The translations under genes were made by a program, and so were the position numbers. 64,000 bases of DNA, taken from the NCBI RefSeq assembly GCF_000412335.2, contig NZ_KE161030.1, positions 2,354,787 to 2,418,786 on the forward strand, written 5' to 3'. Source of the stretch: Cedecea davisae DSM 4568 (GTDB lineage Bacteria; Pseudomonadota; Gammaproteobacteria; Enterobacterales; Enterobacteriaceae). Under the pieces are notes generated by a model. The model was not told the origin of the DNA and searched no databases. It saw nothing but the letters and a program-made list of their open reading frames with translations. This document shows positions 39,649 to 50,336 of the stretch, in pieces (position 1 is the stretch's first letter; every line of letters begins with the position of its first letter).

Positions 39649-41211
39649 ATGCAAACACAAAAACCAGCATTAGAACTCCTGAGCAGCGAAGCCGCCTACC
39701 GTGAAAACCCAACCGCGCTGTTCCATCAGCTTTGCGGCGCTCGTCCGGCTACTCTGCTGCTGGAGTCCGCCGACATCGACAGCAAGAACGATTTAAAAAG
39801 CCTGCTGCTGGTCGACAGTGCGATGCGCATTACCGCCCTGGGTGACACTGTCACGTTACAGGCGCTCTCCGTCAACGGCGCTTCACTGCTGCCGCTGCTG
39901 GACGCCGCCCTGCCTGCGGGCGTTGAAAACCAGCATTTCCCTGATGGCCGCACGCTGCGCTTCCCGGCAGTCAGCACCCTGCTGGATGAAGATGCCCGCC
40001 TGTGCTCGCTTTCGGTCTTTGACGCCTTCCGCCTGATGCAGGAGCTGGTTAGCGTCCCTGCCGATGAGCGCAATGCGATGTTCTTTGGCGGCCTGTTTGC
40101 CTATGACCTGGTCGCCGGTTTTGAAGATCTGCCGCAGCTGAAGCAAGACAACCGCTGCCCGGATTACTGCTTTTACCTGGCCGAAACCTTATTGACCATC
40201 GATCACCAGAAAAAACAGACCCGCATTCAGGCCAGCCTGTTCACTCCGTCGGAGAGTGAAAAGCAGCGCCTGCTGAAGCGTACCGAACAGCTGCGCCAGC
40301 AGATTAGCGAGCAGCCAACCGCGCTGCCGGTGCAGAAAGTCGAGCACATGAGCTGCGACGTTAACCAGAGCGACGAAGAGTACGGCGCGGTGGTTCGCCA
40401 GATGCAGAAAGCGATTCGAATCGGTGAGATCTTCCAGGTGGTACCGTCCCGCCGCTTCTCACTGCCCTGCCCGTCGCCGCTGGCTGCGTACCAGACCCTG
40501 AAAAAGAGCAACCCGAGCCCGTATATGTTCTTTATGCAGGATAACGACTTCACCCTGTTTGGCGCTTCGCCGGAAAGCTCGCTGAAATACGATGCCACCA
40601 ACCGCCAGATTGAAATTTACCCAATTGCAGGGACTCGCCCTCGCGGCCGCCGCGCCGACGGTTCTCTTGACCGCGACCTGGACAGCCGTATCGAGCTGGA
40701 AATGCGTACCGACCATAAAGAGCTTTCCGAGCACCTGATGCTGGTTGACCTGGCGCGTAACGACCTTGCCCGCATCTGTACTCCAGGCAGCCGCTACGTT
40801 GCGGATCTGACCAAAGTTGACCGCTACTCCTTTGTTATGCACCTGGTTTCACGCGTTGTCGGCGAGTTGCGCCATGACCTCGACGTGCTGCATGCCTACC
40901 GCGCCTGCATGAATATGGGCACCCTGAGCGGCGCACCAAAAGTCCGTGCTATGCAGCTGATTGCCGGTGCCGAAGGCGTCCGCCGCGGCAGCTACGGCGG
41001 CGCGGTCGGCTACTTTACCGCCCACGGCGACCTGGATACCTGCATCGTCATCCGCTCCGCCTATGTAGAAGACGGCATTGCAACAGTTCAGGCCGGTGCT
41101 GGCGTGGTGCTGGACTCAGACCCGCAGTCCGAAGCCGATGAAACCCGCAACAAAGCCCGCGCTGTTTTGCGCGCCATTGCCACCGCGCATCACGCACAGG
41201 AGATTTTCTGA
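39649..41211 (+). CDS. trpE: Anthranilate synthase component I
   Basis: TrpE converts chorismate to anthranilate with ammonia supplied by the TrpG domain. The 520-aa length equals E. coli TrpE. The feedback-site element [10 protein letters not shown] and the catalytic chorismate-binding blocks ([32 protein letters not shown]) are visible. The start at 39649 begins MQTQKPALE; an upstream in-frame TTG at 39637 is disregarded. The TGA overlaps the trpD ATG by one base (TGATG), so translation is coupled. Confidence 0.97.
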   Translation: MQTQKPALELLSSEAAYRENPTALFHQLCGARPATLLLESADIDSKNDLKSLLLVDSAMRITALGDTVTLQALSVNGASLLPLLDAALPAGVENQHFPDGRTLRFPAVSTLLDEDARLCSLSVFDAFRLMQELVSVPADERNAMFFGGLFAYDLVAGFEDLPQLKQDNRCPDYCFYLAETLLTIDHQKKQTRIQASLFTPSESEKQRLLKRTEQLRQQISEQPTALPVQKVEHMSCDVNQSDEEYGAVVRQMQKAIRIGEIFQVVPSRRFSLPCPSPLAAYQTLKKSNPSPYMFFMQDNDFTLFGASPESSLKYDATNRQIEIYPIAGTRPRGRRADGSLDRDLDSRIELEMRTDHKELSEHLMLVDLARNDLARICTPGSRYVADLTKVDRYSFVMHLVSRVVGELRHDLDVLHAYRACMNMGTLSGAPKVRAMQLIAGAEGVRRGSYGGAVGYFTAHGDLDTCIVIRSAYVEDGIATVQAGAGVVLDSDPQSEADETRNKARAVLRAIATAHHAQEIF

Positions 41212-42806
41212 TGGCTGACATTCTGTTGCTCGATAATATCGACTCCTTTACCTACAACCTGGCAGATCAGCTGCGTGCTAACGGCCACAACGTAGTTATT
41301 TACCGCAACCACGTTCCGGCCCAGACCTTGATTGAACGCCTGGCGACGATGGACAACCCGGTGCTGATGCTCTCCCCTGGCCCAGGCGCGCCAAGCGAGG
41401 CGGGCTGCATGCCGGAGTTGTTAACCCGCATGCGCGGCAAACTGCCGATTATCGGCATTTGTCTCGGCCACCAGGCGATTGTTGAAGCTTACGGCGGCTA
41501 TGTTGGCCAGGCCGGTGAAATTCTGCACGGTAAAGCGTCTTCAATTTCTCACGATGGTGAAGCGATGTTTGCCGGGCTGCCTAACCCGCTGCCGGTTGCG
41601 CGCTATCACTCTCTGGTCGGGAGCAATATTCCGGCCGGGCTGACCATTAACGCCCATTTCGACGGCATGGTCATGGCCGTGCGCCACGAAACGGACCGCG
41701 TTGTTGGCTTCCAGTTCCACCCTGAATCTATTCTGACCAGCCAGGGCGCTCGCCTGCTGGAGCAAACGCTGGACTGGGCTTTGCAGAAGCTGAAACAGGC
41801 AAATACGCTGCAACCTATCCTCGACAAGCTGTACCAGGCCCAGACCCTGAGCCGCGAAGAGAGCCACCAGCTGTTTTCCGGCATTGTGCGCGGCGAGCTG
41901 AAGCCGGAACAGCTGGCAGCGGCGCTGGTCAGTATGAAAGTACGCGGTGAGCACCCGAACGAAATTGCCGGTGCGGCTTCCGCCTTGCTTGAGCATGCGG
42001 CACCGTTCCCAAGCCCGGACTACGAATTTGCCGATATCGTCGGCACCGGCGGCGACGGCAGCAACAGCATTAACATCTCCACCGCCAGCGCCTTTGTGGC
42101 CGCCGCGGTGGGAATGAAGGTCGCTAAGCACGGCAACCGCAGCGTGTCGAGCCGCTCCGGATCATCCGATTTACTGGCCGCATTTGGCATCAACCTGGAA
42201 ATGCCAGCCGATGCGTCCAGAAAAGCGCTGGACGAGCTGGGAGTTTGCTTCCTGTTTGCGCCTAAGTACCACACGGGCTTTCGCCACGCGATGCCGGTTC
42301 GCCAGCAGTTGAAAACCCGCACCCTGTTTAACGTGCTGGGGCCGCTGATTAACCCGGCTCATCCGCCTCTGGCGCTGATAGGCGTTTACAGCGCAGAGCT
42401 GGTGCTGCCTATCGCTGAAACCCTGCGTGTACTCGGCTATAAACGTGCGGCTGTCGTTCACAGCGGCGGGATGGATGAAGTTTCGCTCCATGCCCCAACG
42501 CAGGTTGCCGAGCTGCACGACGGCGAAATCAAAAGCTACCAGCTGACCGCCGCAGACTTTGGCCTGCCTGCTTACCACCAGGAAGCGCTGGCGGGCGGCA
42601 CGCCCGAAGAAAACCGTGACATTCTGACCCGCCTGTTACAAGGTAAAGGTGAGACAGCGCACGAATCCGCAGTGGCCGCCAACGTCGCCATGCTGATGCG
42701 GCTGCACGGCCACGAAGATTTGAAAGCCAACGCGCAGAAAGTGCTGGATGTATTACGCAGCGGCGCAGCATACGACCGCGTTACCGCACTGGCAGGGAGA
42801 GGATAA
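41211..42806 (+). CDS. trpD: Anthranilate synthase amidotransferase / phosphoribosyltransferase
   Basis: This is the fused TrpG-TrpD protein of enterics (531 aa). The N-terminal class I glutamine amidotransferase has its nucleophile in GICLGHQA and the histidine/glutamate pair in FQFHPES. The C-terminal anthranilate phosphoribosyltransferase (from about residue 200) has [14 protein letters not shown] and [13 protein letters not shown]. It is coupled to trpE and lies four bases before trpC. Confidence 0.97.
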   Translation: MADILLLDNIDSFTYNLADQLRANGHNVVIYRNHVPAQTLIERLATMDNPVLMLSPGPGAPSEAGCMPELLTRMRGKLPIIGICLGHQAIVEAYGGYVGQAGEILHGKASSISHDGEAMFAGLPNPLPVARYHSLVGSNIPAGLTINAHFDGMVMAVRHETDRVVGFQFHPESILTSQGARLLEQTLDWALQKLKQANTLQPILDKLYQAQTLSREESHQLFSGIVRGELKPEQLAAALVSMKVRGEHPNEIAGAASALLEHAAPFPSPDYEFADIVGTGGDGSNSINISTASAFVAAAVGMKVAKHGNRSVSSRSGSSDLLAAFGINLEMPADASRKALDELGVCFLFAPKYHTGFRHAMPVRQQLKTRTLFNVLGPLINPAHPPLALIGVYSAELVLPIAETLRVLGYKRAAVVHSGGMDEVSLHAPTQVAELHDGEIKSYQLTAADFGLPAYHQEALAGGTPEENRDILTRLLQGKGETAHESAVAANVAMLMRLHGHEDLKANAQKVLDVLRSGAAYDRVTALAGRG

Positions 42807-42810
42807 GGCA

Positions 42811-44172
42811 ATGCAGGAAACAGTATTGAATCAAATCGTCGCAGACAAAGCGCTGTGGGTTGAAGCCCGCAAGCAGCAGCAGCCGCTGGCGAGTTTCCAG
42901 AATGACATCGTACCGGCCACGCGCAATTTCTACCACGCGCTACAGGGCGCGCGCAGCGTGTTCATTCTTGAATGCAAGAAAGCTTCGCCGTCTAAGGGCG
43001 TGATCCGCGATGATTTCGACCCGGCGCGCATCGCAAACGTCTACAAGCATTATGCCTCGGCGGTTTCGGTCCTGACCGATGAGAAATATTTCCAGGGCAG
43101 TTTTGATTTCCTGCCGATAGTCAGCGGCATTGTCAGCCAGCCGGTGCTGTGCAAAGACTTTATTATCGACGCTTACCAAATTCATCTGGCGCGTTTTTAC
43201 CAGGCCGATGCCTGCCTGCTGATGCTCTCCGTGCTGAACGACGAGCAGTATCGCCAGCTTGCGGCCGTGGCGCATAGCCTGAATATGGGCGTGCTGACCG
43301 AAGTCAGTAACGAAGAGGAACTGGAGCGGGCCATTGCGCTTGAGGCCAAAGTTGTTGGCATCAACAACCGCGACCTGCGTGACCTGTCCATTGACCTCGA
43401 CCGCACCCGCCAGCTGGCTCCACGCCGGACCCACGGCGTGACGGTGATTAGCGAGTCCGGCATCAATAACTACGCTCAGGTTCGCGAGCTGAGCCACTTC
43501 GCCAACGGGTTCCTGATTGGTTCCGCGTTGATGAGCGAAGATGATTTAAACGCCGCCGTGCGCCGCGTGTTGCTGGGTGAAAACAAGGTTTGCGGCCTGA
43601 CGCGCGGTGAAGATGCCCGCGCGGCACAAGAAGCCGGGGCGATTTACGGCGGGCTGATTTTTGTTCCGGCCTCACCGCGCTTTGTGAGCGATGAAAAAGC
43701 TGAAGCGGTTATTGCGGCCGCTCCGCTGCGCTACGTCGGCGTGTTCCGTAATACGCCTGTAACTGAAGTAGTAGAAAAAGCAGAGAAATTCTCTCTCACC
43801 GCCGTACAGCTGCACGGCGACGAAGACCAGGATTATATCAACCAGCTGCGTGCGGCTCTGCCGACGAAGGTACAAATCTGGAAGGCGCTTAGCGTCGGCA
43901 AAACTCTGCCGGAACGCAACCTGCAGTCCGTCGATAAATACGTGTTTGATAACGGCCAGGGCGGCAGCGGGCAAAGCTTCGACTGGCGACTGTTAGCCGG
44001 ACAAAAGCTGGATAACGTGATTCTGGCGGGCGGCCTCGGAGCGGATAACTGTGTAGAAGCGGCAAAAGCCGGCTGCGCAGGACTGGATTTCAATTCCGGC
44101 GTGGAAAGCGCGCCGGGAATCAAAGATGCTAACAAGCTGGCTGCGGTCTTCCAGACCCTGCGGGCTTACTAA
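42811..44172 (+). CDS. trpC: Indole-3-glycerol-phosphate synthase / PRA isomerase
   Basis: This is the fused TrpC-TrpF enzyme (453 aa) that catalyses two successive steps of tryptophan synthesis. The N-terminal barrel has ILECKKASPSKGVIR and VLCKDFIIDAYQI, and the C-terminal isomerase barrel has VCGLTRGEDARAA and DNGQGGSGQSFDW. The start at 42811 (MQETVLNQI) has GAGAGGA upstream; the open frame to 42748 overlaps trpD and is not used. Confidence 0.97.
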   Translation: MQETVLNQIVADKALWVEARKQQQPLASFQNDIVPATRNFYHALQGARSVFILECKKASPSKGVIRDDFDPARIANVYKHYASAVSVLTDEKYFQGSFDFLPIVSGIVSQPVLCKDFIIDAYQIHLARFYQADACLLMLSVLNDEQYRQLAAVAHSLNMGVLTEVSNEEELERAIALEAKVVGINNRDLRDLSIDLDRTRQLAPRRTHGVTVISESGINNYAQVRELSHFANGFLIGSALMSEDDLNAAVRRVLLGENKVCGLTRGEDARAAQEAGAIYGGLIFVPASPRFVSDEKAEAVIAAAPLRYVGVFRNTPVTEVVEKAEKFSLTAVQLHGDEDQDYINQLRAALPTKVQIWKALSVGKTLPERNLQSVDKYVFDNGQGGSGQSFDWRLLAGQKLDNVILAGGLGADNCVEAAKAGCAGLDFNSGVESAPGIKDANKLAAVFQTLRAY

Positions 44173-44184
44173 GGAAGAGATACA

Positions 44185-45375
44185 ATGACTTTACTGAACC
44201 CTTATTTTGGTGAATTTGGCGGCATGTATGTGCCACAGATCCTGATGCCCGCCCTGCGCCAGCTCGAAGAAGCGTTTGTTGCGGCACAAAGCGATGCTGA
44301 CTTCCAGGCCGAGTTTAACGACCTGCTGAAAAACTATGCCGGTCGCCCTACGGCGCTGACCAAATGCAAAAATATTACCGCCGGCACCAACACCACGCTG
44401 TACCTCAAGCGTGAAGACCTGCTGCACGGCGGCGCGCATAAAACCAACCAGGTTCTGGGCCAGGCTCTGCTCGCCAAACGGATGGGTAAAACCGAAATTA
44501 TTGCCGAAACGGGTGCCGGTCAGCACGGCGTGGCCTCCGCCCTTGCGAGCGCCCTGCTGGGCCTGAAGTGCCGCATTTATATGGGCGCAAAAGATGTTGA
44601 GCGCCAGTCGCCGAACGTATTCCGTATGCGCCTGATGGGTGCCGAAGTGATCCCGGTACACAGCGGCTCCTCTACTCTGAAAGACGCCTGTAACGAAGCG
44701 CTGCGCGACTGGTCTGCAAGCTACGACACCGCGCACTACATGCTCGGCACCGCTGCGGGTCCACACCCGTTCCCGACTATCGTTCGTGAATTCCAGCGCA
44801 TGATCGGCGAAGAAACCAAAGCGCAGATCCTGGAGAAAGAAGGACGTCTGCCGGATGCGGTCATCGCCTGCGTCGGCGGCGGATCCAACGCTATCGGCAT
44901 GTTTGCTGATTTTATTGATGAAACCAGCGTCGGCCTGATTGGCGTTGAGCCTGCCGGTCACGGTATCGAAACCGGCGAGCACGGCGCGCCGCTCAAGCAT
45001 GGCCGCGTGGGCATTTACTTCGGAATGAAGTCGCCGATGATGCAGACCGACGAAGGGCAGATTGAAGAGTCCTACTCTATCTCTGCCGGGCTGGACTTCC
45101 CGTCCGTTGGGCCGCAGCACGCCTACCTTAATAGCACTGGCCGCGCCGATTACGTGTCGATCACCGACGACGAAGCGCTGGATGCCTTTAAGACGCTGTG
45201 CCGTAACGAAGGAATTATTCCGGCGCTGGAATCTTCCCACGCCCTCGCCCATGCGCTGAAAATGATGCGCGAGAATCCGGAAAAAGAGCAGCTGTTGGTG
45301 GTGAACCTCTCAGGCCGCGGCGACAAAGACATCTTCACCGTCCACGATATTCTGAAAGCACGAGGGGAAATGTAA
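44185..45375 (+). CDS. trpB: Tryptophan synthase beta chain
   Basis: TrpB joins indole and serine, using pyridoxal phosphate. It has 396 aa, one fewer than E. coli. The cofactor lysine is in [12 protein letters not shown] and the phosphate loop is GGGSNAIG. The last base overlaps the trpA ATG (TAATG), which fits the equimolar alpha2-beta2 complex. Confidence 0.97.
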   Translation: MTLLNPYFGEFGGMYVPQILMPALRQLEEAFVAAQSDADFQAEFNDLLKNYAGRPTALTKCKNITAGTNTTLYLKREDLLHGGAHKTNQVLGQALLAKRMGKTEIIAETGAGQHGVASALASALLGLKCRIYMGAKDVERQSPNVFRMRLMGAEVIPVHSGSSTLKDACNEALRDWSASYDTAHYMLGTAAGPHPFPTIVREFQRMIGEETKAQILEKEGRLPDAVIACVGGGSNAIGMFADFIDETSVGLIGVEPAGHGIETGEHGAPLKHGRVGIYFGMKSPMMQTDEGQIEESYSISAGLDFPSVGPQHAYLNSTGRADYVSITDDEALDAFKTLCRNEGIIPALESSHALAHALKMMRENPEKEQLLVVNLSGRGDKDIFTVHDILKARGEM

Positions 45376-46181
45376 TGGAACGTTATCATCATCTTTTTGA
45401 ACAGCTTCAGGCACGCAAGGAAGGCGCGTTCGTTCCCTTTGTGACCCTTGGCGACCCGAACCCTGAGCAGTCTCTTAAAATTATCGATGCGCTGATTGAA
45501 GGCGGTGCAGATGCGCTTGAGCTGGGTATTCCGTTCTCCGACCCGCTGGCCGATGGCCCGACGATTCAGAACGCCGCGCTGCGCGCTTTTGCCTCTGACG
45601 TTACGCCGAGCAAATGTTTCGAGATGCTGGCTAAAATTCGCCAGAAATACCCGGAAATCCCCATTGGCCTGCTGATGTATGCCAACCTGGTGTTCAGCCG
45701 CGGTATCGACGAGTTTTATGCCCTGTGTGCCAAAGTTGGCGTTGATTCAGTGCTGATTGCCGACGTGCCGGTTGAAGAGTCTGCTGAATTCCGCAATGCG
45801 GCCCTGCGCCACGGCGTGGCACCTATCTTCATCTGCCCGCCAAATGCCGATGATGCGCTGCTGCGTGAAATTTCTACCCACGGGCGCGGTTATACCTACC
45901 TGCTTTCCCGCGCTGGCGTGACCGGAGCCGAGACCCGTGCTCAGCTGCCGCTGCATCATCTGGTAGAAAAATTGACAGAGTTCCAGGCCGCTCCGGCACT
46001 ACAGGGCTTTGGTATCTCCGAGCCTTCTCAGGTTCGCGATGCGATTGCGGCGGGTGCGGCGGGTGCCATTTCTGGCTCGGCGGTGGTAAAAATTATCGAG
46101 AAGAACCTTGATAAACCTGACGTGATGCTGAGCGAGCTAAAAAGCTTCGTTCAGGGCATGAAGGCAGCCACGCGCGCTTAA
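45375..46181 (+). CDS. trpA: Tryptophan synthase alpha chain
   Basis: TrpA cleaves indole-3-glycerol phosphate and channels indole to TrpB. The 268-aa length equals E. coli. The catalytic Glu and Asp are in [16 protein letters not shown]. It is the last gene of the operon and is followed directly by an intrinsic terminator. Confidence 0.97.
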   Translation: MERYHHLFEQLQARKEGAFVPFVTLGDPNPEQSLKIIDALIEGGADALELGIPFSDPLADGPTIQNAALRAFASDVTPSKCFEMLAKIRQKYPEIPIGLLMYANLVFSRGIDEFYALCAKVGVDSVLIADVPVEESAEFRNAALRHGVAPIFICPPNADDALLREISTHGRGYTYLLSRAGVTGAETRAQLPLHHLVEKLTEFQAAPALQGFGISEPSQVRDAIAAGAAGAISGSAVVKIIEKNLDKPDVMLSELKSFVQGMKAATRA

Positions 46182-46188
46182 AACATTC

Positions 46189-46212
46189 AGGCCGGGGAAA
46201 CCCGGCCTTTTT
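46189..46212 (+). terminator. Terminator of the trp operon
   Basis: AGGCCGGG and CCCGGCCT form an 8-bp stem around a GAAA tetraloop, followed by TTTT. It also faces the end of ompW. Confidence 0.9.
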
Positions 46213-46223
46213 GGCTCTGGCTA

Positions 46224-46856
46224 TCAGAAACGATAACCTGCCGAGAACATAAATACCCACGGATCGAGGCGCGTTTTGATATTCTGCTGCTCGCCGCCGG
46301 CTTTGAATTTCACCTCGGTATCGATGTCCATATACCAGACGGACATATTCAGCAGCCAGTCGTTGTTTACCATATAATCCAGCCCGACCTGGCCCGCCGC
46401 CCCCCAGGAGTCTTTGACGCTCAGGTCGCTGAGACCCGCACTTTTACCCGTTTCGTTAAAGCTGGCATCAAAGAATGTGGTGTAGTTAATCCCGGCCCCG
46501 ATGTACGGGCGCACCTTGCTTTTAGCATCGCCAAAGTACCACTGCGCCATCAGCGTAGGCGGCAACTGGTGCACGGTTGCCAGATCCCCGGTTGGCCCAA
46601 GGCCGACTTTATGGCGGAATGGCGTAGCCGCCAGCAGCTCAATCCCGATGTTGTCGGTGACCATATAGTCAAAGGTCAGCCCCAGTTGGGTATTGTTATT
46701 CACCTTAAAACTGCCCATGTTCAGCACGTTGTCCGAACCTTCCGTTGGGCGAACCGTCGCCGTACCTGCACGCATAAAGAATTCACCCGCCTGATGCGCC
46801 GACGCAGCGCCAGACAGACAACCCATCGCCAGTAATGCCAGAGTGAGTTTTTTCAT
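46224..46856 (-). CDS. ompW: Outer membrane protein W
   Basis: OmpW is a small eight-stranded beta-barrel with a hydrophobic channel, the receptor for colicin S4 in E. coli. The 210-aa precursor has a signal peptide (KKLTLALLAMGCLSGAASA, cut before HQAGEFF) and alternating amphipathic strands; it ends in a C-terminal Phe (FMFSAGYRF), as needed for barrel insertion. It is divergent from yciC across a 331-base AT-rich region. Confidence 0.96.
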   Translation of the reverse strand: MKKLTLALLAMGCLSGAASAHQAGEFFMRAGTATVRPTEGSDNVLNMGSFKVNNNTQLGLTFDYMVTDNIGIELLAATPFRHKVGLGPTGDLATVHQLPPTLMAQWYFGDAKSKVRPYIGAGINYTTFFDASFNETGKSAGLSDLSVKDSWGAAGQVGLDYMVNNDWLLNMSVWYMDIDTEVKFKAGGEQQNIKTRLDPWVFMFSAGYRF

Positions 46857-47187
46857 AGCCCTTCCCTTGTTATGGTTTTTTAAACAGCGGGCTGAATATA
46901 CTCAGAAAGAAGTACAAAGTGATCTAACGCCGATCACACTTTGCTGCCTAATTTAACATTCAATGATCTGGATTAATTTTTTGCATCTGCACAACAATCA
47001 ATAAACAGAATCCAAATCAATTTTATTGAATTATCAACTTTCGTAAATTTCTGTCATATCTGTACAACCTACAAGCTAATCGACACTATTCAACCGCTTA
47101 TAGAAAGTCTTTGTGGTGCCACGGCGCGTGCATCCAGGGTACAATTGCCCGCAGATTGATAACCGCTAGCAACACCAAGGAGAGTGC
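46857..47187. other. ompW-yciC divergent control region
   Basis: This 331-base stretch holds no credible ORF. The middle is very AT-rich. An inverted repeat GTGATC-N7-GATCAC lies at 46919-46937, close to where the ompW promoter is expected; no known regulator with this spacing was recognised. Confidence 0.55.
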
Positions 47188-47931
47188 ATGTCTATCACGG
47201 CGGGTTCCGTATACCGTGACACGGGAAATTTTCTTCGTAATCAGTTTGTTACTATCTTACTGATTGCATTACTTTGCGCCTTAATTTCGGTGGTCATTGG
47301 TCACGCGTTAACGCCCAGCGACGAACAAATGGCGATTTTGAGCCAGGGCGATAATCTGACGGGAAGCGTTGGGCTGTTCGAGCTGGTGCAAAATATGACC
47401 CCGGAACAGCAGCAGGTGCTGCTCAAGGCCTCGGCCGCGGGCACTTTCTCTGGCCTGATTAGCAACGCTATTCTGGCGGCCAGCGTGCTGGTTCTGGTGC
47501 AAGTCGTCTCCGCCGGTCAGCGGGTTAGCGCCCTGCGCGCCATCGGTGCTTCTGCGCCAGTGCTGCCAAAAATGTTTATTCTGCTGTTTCTGGCAACGCT
47601 GCTGTTCCAGATTGGCCTGATGCTGGTTGTCGTCCCGGGCGTTTTGCTGGCTATCCTGCTTTCGTTTTCGCCGGTGATGCTGGCGCAGGATAAAATCGGT
47701 ATTTTCCGCTCGATGCGCGCAAGTATGGGATTAGTCTGGTCCAATATGCGCCTGGTTGCCCCGGCGGTTATCGCCTGGCTGCTGGTAAAAGGGGCATTGT
47801 TGCTGCTGACCTCCACCTTCGCGGCGCTGCCGCCGGAAGTCGGCGTGACCATCCTGAATACGGTCAGTAACCTGGCATCTGCCGCGCTGCTTATCTATTT
47901 ATTCCGCCTTTACATGTTGATACGTCAATAA
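47188..47931 (+). CDS. yciC: Inner-membrane protein YciC (UPF0259)
   Basis: A 247-aa multi-pass membrane protein of unknown function, the same length as E. coli YciC. About six hydrophobic segments are visible, among them [19 protein letters not shown] and [20 protein letters not shown]. The ends [19 protein letters not shown] and [11 protein letters not shown] are conserved. GGAG precedes the ATG. Confidence 0.94.
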   Translation: MSITAGSVYRDTGNFLRNQFVTILLIALLCALISVVIGHALTPSDEQMAILSQGDNLTGSVGLFELVQNMTPEQQQVLLKASAAGTFSGLISNAILAASVLVLVQVVSAGQRVSALRAIGASAPVLPKMFILLFLATLLFQIGLMLVVVPGVLLAILLSFSPVMLAQDKIGIFRSMRASMGLVWSNMRLVAPAVIAWLLVKGALLLLTSTFAALPPEVGVTILNTVSNLASAALLIYLFRLYMLIRQ

Positions 47932-47939
47932 CCTTCCCC

Positions 47940-47970
47940 GGCTCCTGAGCGCGCGTTATAGTCAGGAGCC
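47940..47970 (+). other. Inverted repeat between yciC and yciB
   Basis: GGCTCCTGA and TCAGGAGCC form a perfect 9-bp stem with a 13-base loop. There is no T-run. The loop end contains TTATAGT, which could be a -10 for yciB, so the repeat may be a terminator, an operator or both. Confidence 0.45.
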
Positions 47971-47990
47971 ACCTCTTTACGGAACAGATT

Positions 47991-48527
47991 ATGAAGCAGT
48001 TTCTCGACTTCCTGCCGCTGATTGTTTTTTTCGCCTTCTATAAGATGTACGACATTTTTGTGGGCACCTGGGCGCTGATTATCGCCACTGCATTAGCGCT
48101 GGTGTACAGCTGGTTTAAATACCGCAAGCTGGAAAAAACCACCCTGGTGACCTTCGTGATGGTGGTCGTTTTTGGCGGCCTGACGCTCTATTTCCACAAC
48201 GCCGAGTTTATTAAGTGGAAAGTGACGCTAATCTACGGGCTGTTTGCCGCCGCGCTGCTATTTATGCAGTTTGGCATGAACAAGCTGCTTATCCAGAGCA
48301 TGCTGGGCAAAGAGATCTCACTCCCGACGGTGGTCTGGTTTCGCCTTAACATCGCCTGGGCGCTGTTCTTTATCGTCTGCGGTCTGCTGAATATTTACGT
48401 TGCGTTCTGGCTCCCGGAAAGCATCTGGATTAACTTTAAAGTCTTCGGACTCACCGCCCTCACGCTGGTATTTACCTTGCTGAGCGGGGTGTATATCTAT
48501 CGCCATATGCCGCAGGATGAGAAGTAA
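47991..48527 (+). CDS. yciB: Inner-membrane intracellular septation protein A
   Basis: YciB (IspZ) is a multi-pass inner-membrane protein (178 aa) that in E. coli interacts with envelope-synthesis proteins and, with DcrB, affects membrane properties. It starts [21 protein letters not shown], has about five membrane helices and ends [11 protein letters not shown]. The TAA overlaps the yciA ATG by one base. Confidence 0.95.
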   Translation: MKQFLDFLPLIVFFAFYKMYDIFVGTWALIIATALALVYSWFKYRKLEKTTLVTFVMVVVFGGLTLYFHNAEFIKWKVTLIYGLFAAALLFMQFGMNKLLIQSMLGKEISLPTVVWFRLNIAWALFFIVCGLLNIYVAFWLPESIWINFKVFGLTALTLVFTLLSGVYIYRHMPQDEK

Positions 48528-48922
48528 TGCCGAACGAATTACCGCAAGGTGAACTAGTACTGCGCACCCTGGCGATGCCAGCGGATACCAACGCCAACGG
48601 CGATATTTTCGGCGGCTGGATAATGTCGCAGATGGATATGGGTGGCGCAATTCAGGCCAAAGAAATTGCCCATGGCCGCGTGGTTACCGTGCGCGTGGAC
48701 GGGATGACCTTCCTGAAGCCGGTAGCGGTTGGCGACGTAGTCTGCTGCTACGCGCGCTGCGTTAAGCGCGGTACTACGTCCATTACCATCAATGTGGAAG
48801 TGTGGGTAAAAAAGGTTTCTTCCGAACCTATAGGCCAGCGCTATAAAGCCACCGAGGCCATTTTTATCTACGTGGCCGTGGATAAAGCGGGCAAACCTCG
48901 CGCTATACCTCAGGTGGATTAA
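48527..48922 (+). CDS. yciA: Acyl-CoA thioesterase YciA
   Basis: A 131-aa hot-dog-fold thioesterase active on a broad range of acyl-CoAs. The conserved block ADTNANGDIFGGWIMSQMD contains the catalytic Asn/Asp region, and VTVRVDGMTFLKPV is also diagnostic. It is coupled to yciB. In E. coli tonB follows; here a strong terminator and then the cdi locus follow. Confidence 0.95.
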   Translation: MPNELPQGELVLRTLAMPADTNANGDIFGGWIMSQMDMGGAIQAKEIAHGRVVTVRVDGMTFLKPVAVGDVVCCYARCVKRGTTSITINVEVWVKKVSSEPIGQRYKATEAIFIYVAVDKAGKPRAIPQVD

Positions 48923-48923
48923 A

Positions 48924-48960
48924 GCTCAAGAAAACCCGGCATTGCCGGGTTTTTTTGAGC
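48924..48960. terminator. Bidirectional terminator after yciA
   Basis: AAAACCCGGC and GCCGGGTTTT form a 10-bp stem around ATT, with a 7-T run; outer GCTCAA/TTGAGC pairs extend it. It also ends transcription from cdiI on the other strand. Confidence 0.92.
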
Positions 48961-48984
48961 AAGAGCCAGACTTCAAACCAGTTC

Positions 48985-49320
48985 TTATTCACTCTCCTCG
49001 TACTGCAACTGAACATTCAGGGACGAGAGGACATCCCTTACCTTGCCCAGAAAATCGATTCCCTCTACTGAGACAGAATGCTGGAAAAATATTTTAATAA
49101 CTATATCCCGCCCTAGTGCATTAGGAAAATGGTTGTAGATCTCTCCGCTTTCAATAGCAGCAATATAGCTATTGATTTTTTCCTGCAGTTTAAAAAGATG
49201 TTCATTAACATTAGTAACCCAGTCCAGATGATCGGTTATGACCATAAAGGCTTGGGGAGGATAAACCTCTTCGCTTGTAACCGTAAATATGTCGATTTTA
49301 TTTACATCTTCTACAGACAT
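48985..49320 (-). CDS. cdiI: Putative CDI immunity protein
   Basis: A 111-aa acidic protein (MSVEDVNKIDIFTVTSEEV, with ITDHLDW, LQEKINSYIAAIESGEIY). It resembles the DUF6572-type family of small proteins that follow polymorphic toxins. It starts eight bases after the end of cdiA with AGAGG upstream, the position of CdiI in cdiBAI loci. The sequence is clearly AT-richer than the rest of the window, which fits exchange together with the toxin tip. That it neutralises this particular nuclease is inferred from position only. Confidence 0.75.
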   Translation of the reverse strand: MSVEDVNKIDIFTVTSEEVYPPQAFMVITDHLDWVTNVNEHLFKLQEKINSYIAAIESGEIYNHFPNALGRDIVIKIFFQHSVSVEGIDFLGKVRDVLSSLNVQLQYEESE

Positions 49321-49328
49321 AGATGCCT

Positions 49329-50336
49329 CTAACCTTTTGGTGATTCTGGTCTAACTATATCAACTTTCGTTGGCGGTATCCTTGTACCGTCCTCAAATCC
49401 CGGACGCCCCTTGCCAATAATCGTTGCTCCGCCTTGTTCCAACTCAGGGAAACCCACTTTTTGATTAGGCGTCAATGGTGCTATTGGTGAACTTTTACAC
49501 TCTACACAGACAAAGTTTCCTTGCTTATCTTTGGCTATAATATCAATCCTGACTTTCGTTCCACCTTTTGTTTCAAGTGTAACCTCTCTGACAGGGTCAA
49601 TTATATTAGGGTTGTTTTTCATCTTATCATAAACAGAATTCTCAAATTCTTTGCCCTTTTGATAGTTCTGTTGTACTTGAGAACCTGCATTCGGCGACGA
49701 GACCTTAACTTTCCCGCCCTTCTCAAACGTGTAATAAGCGCCATTATTGCTGTAGATAGTATTTCCTACCGCATCAACTTTTCCGGTGTTGCTATAGAGA
49801 CCGCCTTTAGGACCGGTAATTGAATCTCCCTTCTGCACGTAGCCTACGGGTAAATTTGACGCCGGAGTTTCAATCGCTCCCGCAGAGCCCCTCCCGGATA
49901 CGCTTTTGCCCACAACAATATCATCAATGGCCGAGGCTCCCGACGTCCCAATAGGGCGAGCGGATACTCCCTTTCCTGGTTTAACACCTGCGCCGCCAAC
50001 TAACTCTAAAATAGCTGCGGCAGTCACTGCTTTCACATAGTTGCGTTGATGTAATGCCGTATCATTAATAACCGGCTCAAGTTGAGAGATAGAGTATTGA
50101 GCCAGTTCGCGACATTGCTGAGTACATTCTGGTGATGTGCTAAGTTGACGAAGTTTTTCCAGTTCAGTTTTCTGGTCTTTGATTGAAATCCCCATAGCCA
50201 AAGCTTGATTCTGCTGCTGCACATCAAGTTCTTTAAGCTCCGCACGCAATTGCTCTCTCTCTGCTTCTGTTTTTGCTTTCGCATACTTTTCAGTGAAAGT
50301 CGTGATGTCTTTGTCACTTAAATAGTTATTCTCAAC
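49329..50336 (-). other. CdiA-CT: VENN boundary and PD-(D/E)XK nuclease domain
   Basis: The variable tip starts at VENN (50325-50336) and covers about 330 residues. The last 110 residues carry the pattern of a PD-(D/E)XK nuclease: Glu in GKEFENSVYDKM, Asp in VRIDIIAKD, and ECK in NFVCVECKSSP, ending near GGATIIGKGRP. Known CDI toxins with this fold cut DNA or tRNA. The last few hundred bases are AT-rich compared with the GC-rich repeat region. The target and the exact toxin subfamily are not identified. Confidence 0.7.

Noticed and set aside
44191-45252. 353-codon open frame antisense to trpB
   Set aside because: It mirrors a highly conserved gene, has no ribosome site or recognisable domain, and long antisense frames are common in GC-rich coding sequence.
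46910-46942. CRP site upstream of ompW
   Set aside because: The AGTGA and TCACA half-sites are 11 bases apart and not 6.
47028-47042. FNR site (TTGAATTATCAA) upstream of ompW
   Set aside because: Half-sites are two bases too close for the 14-bp FNR consensus.
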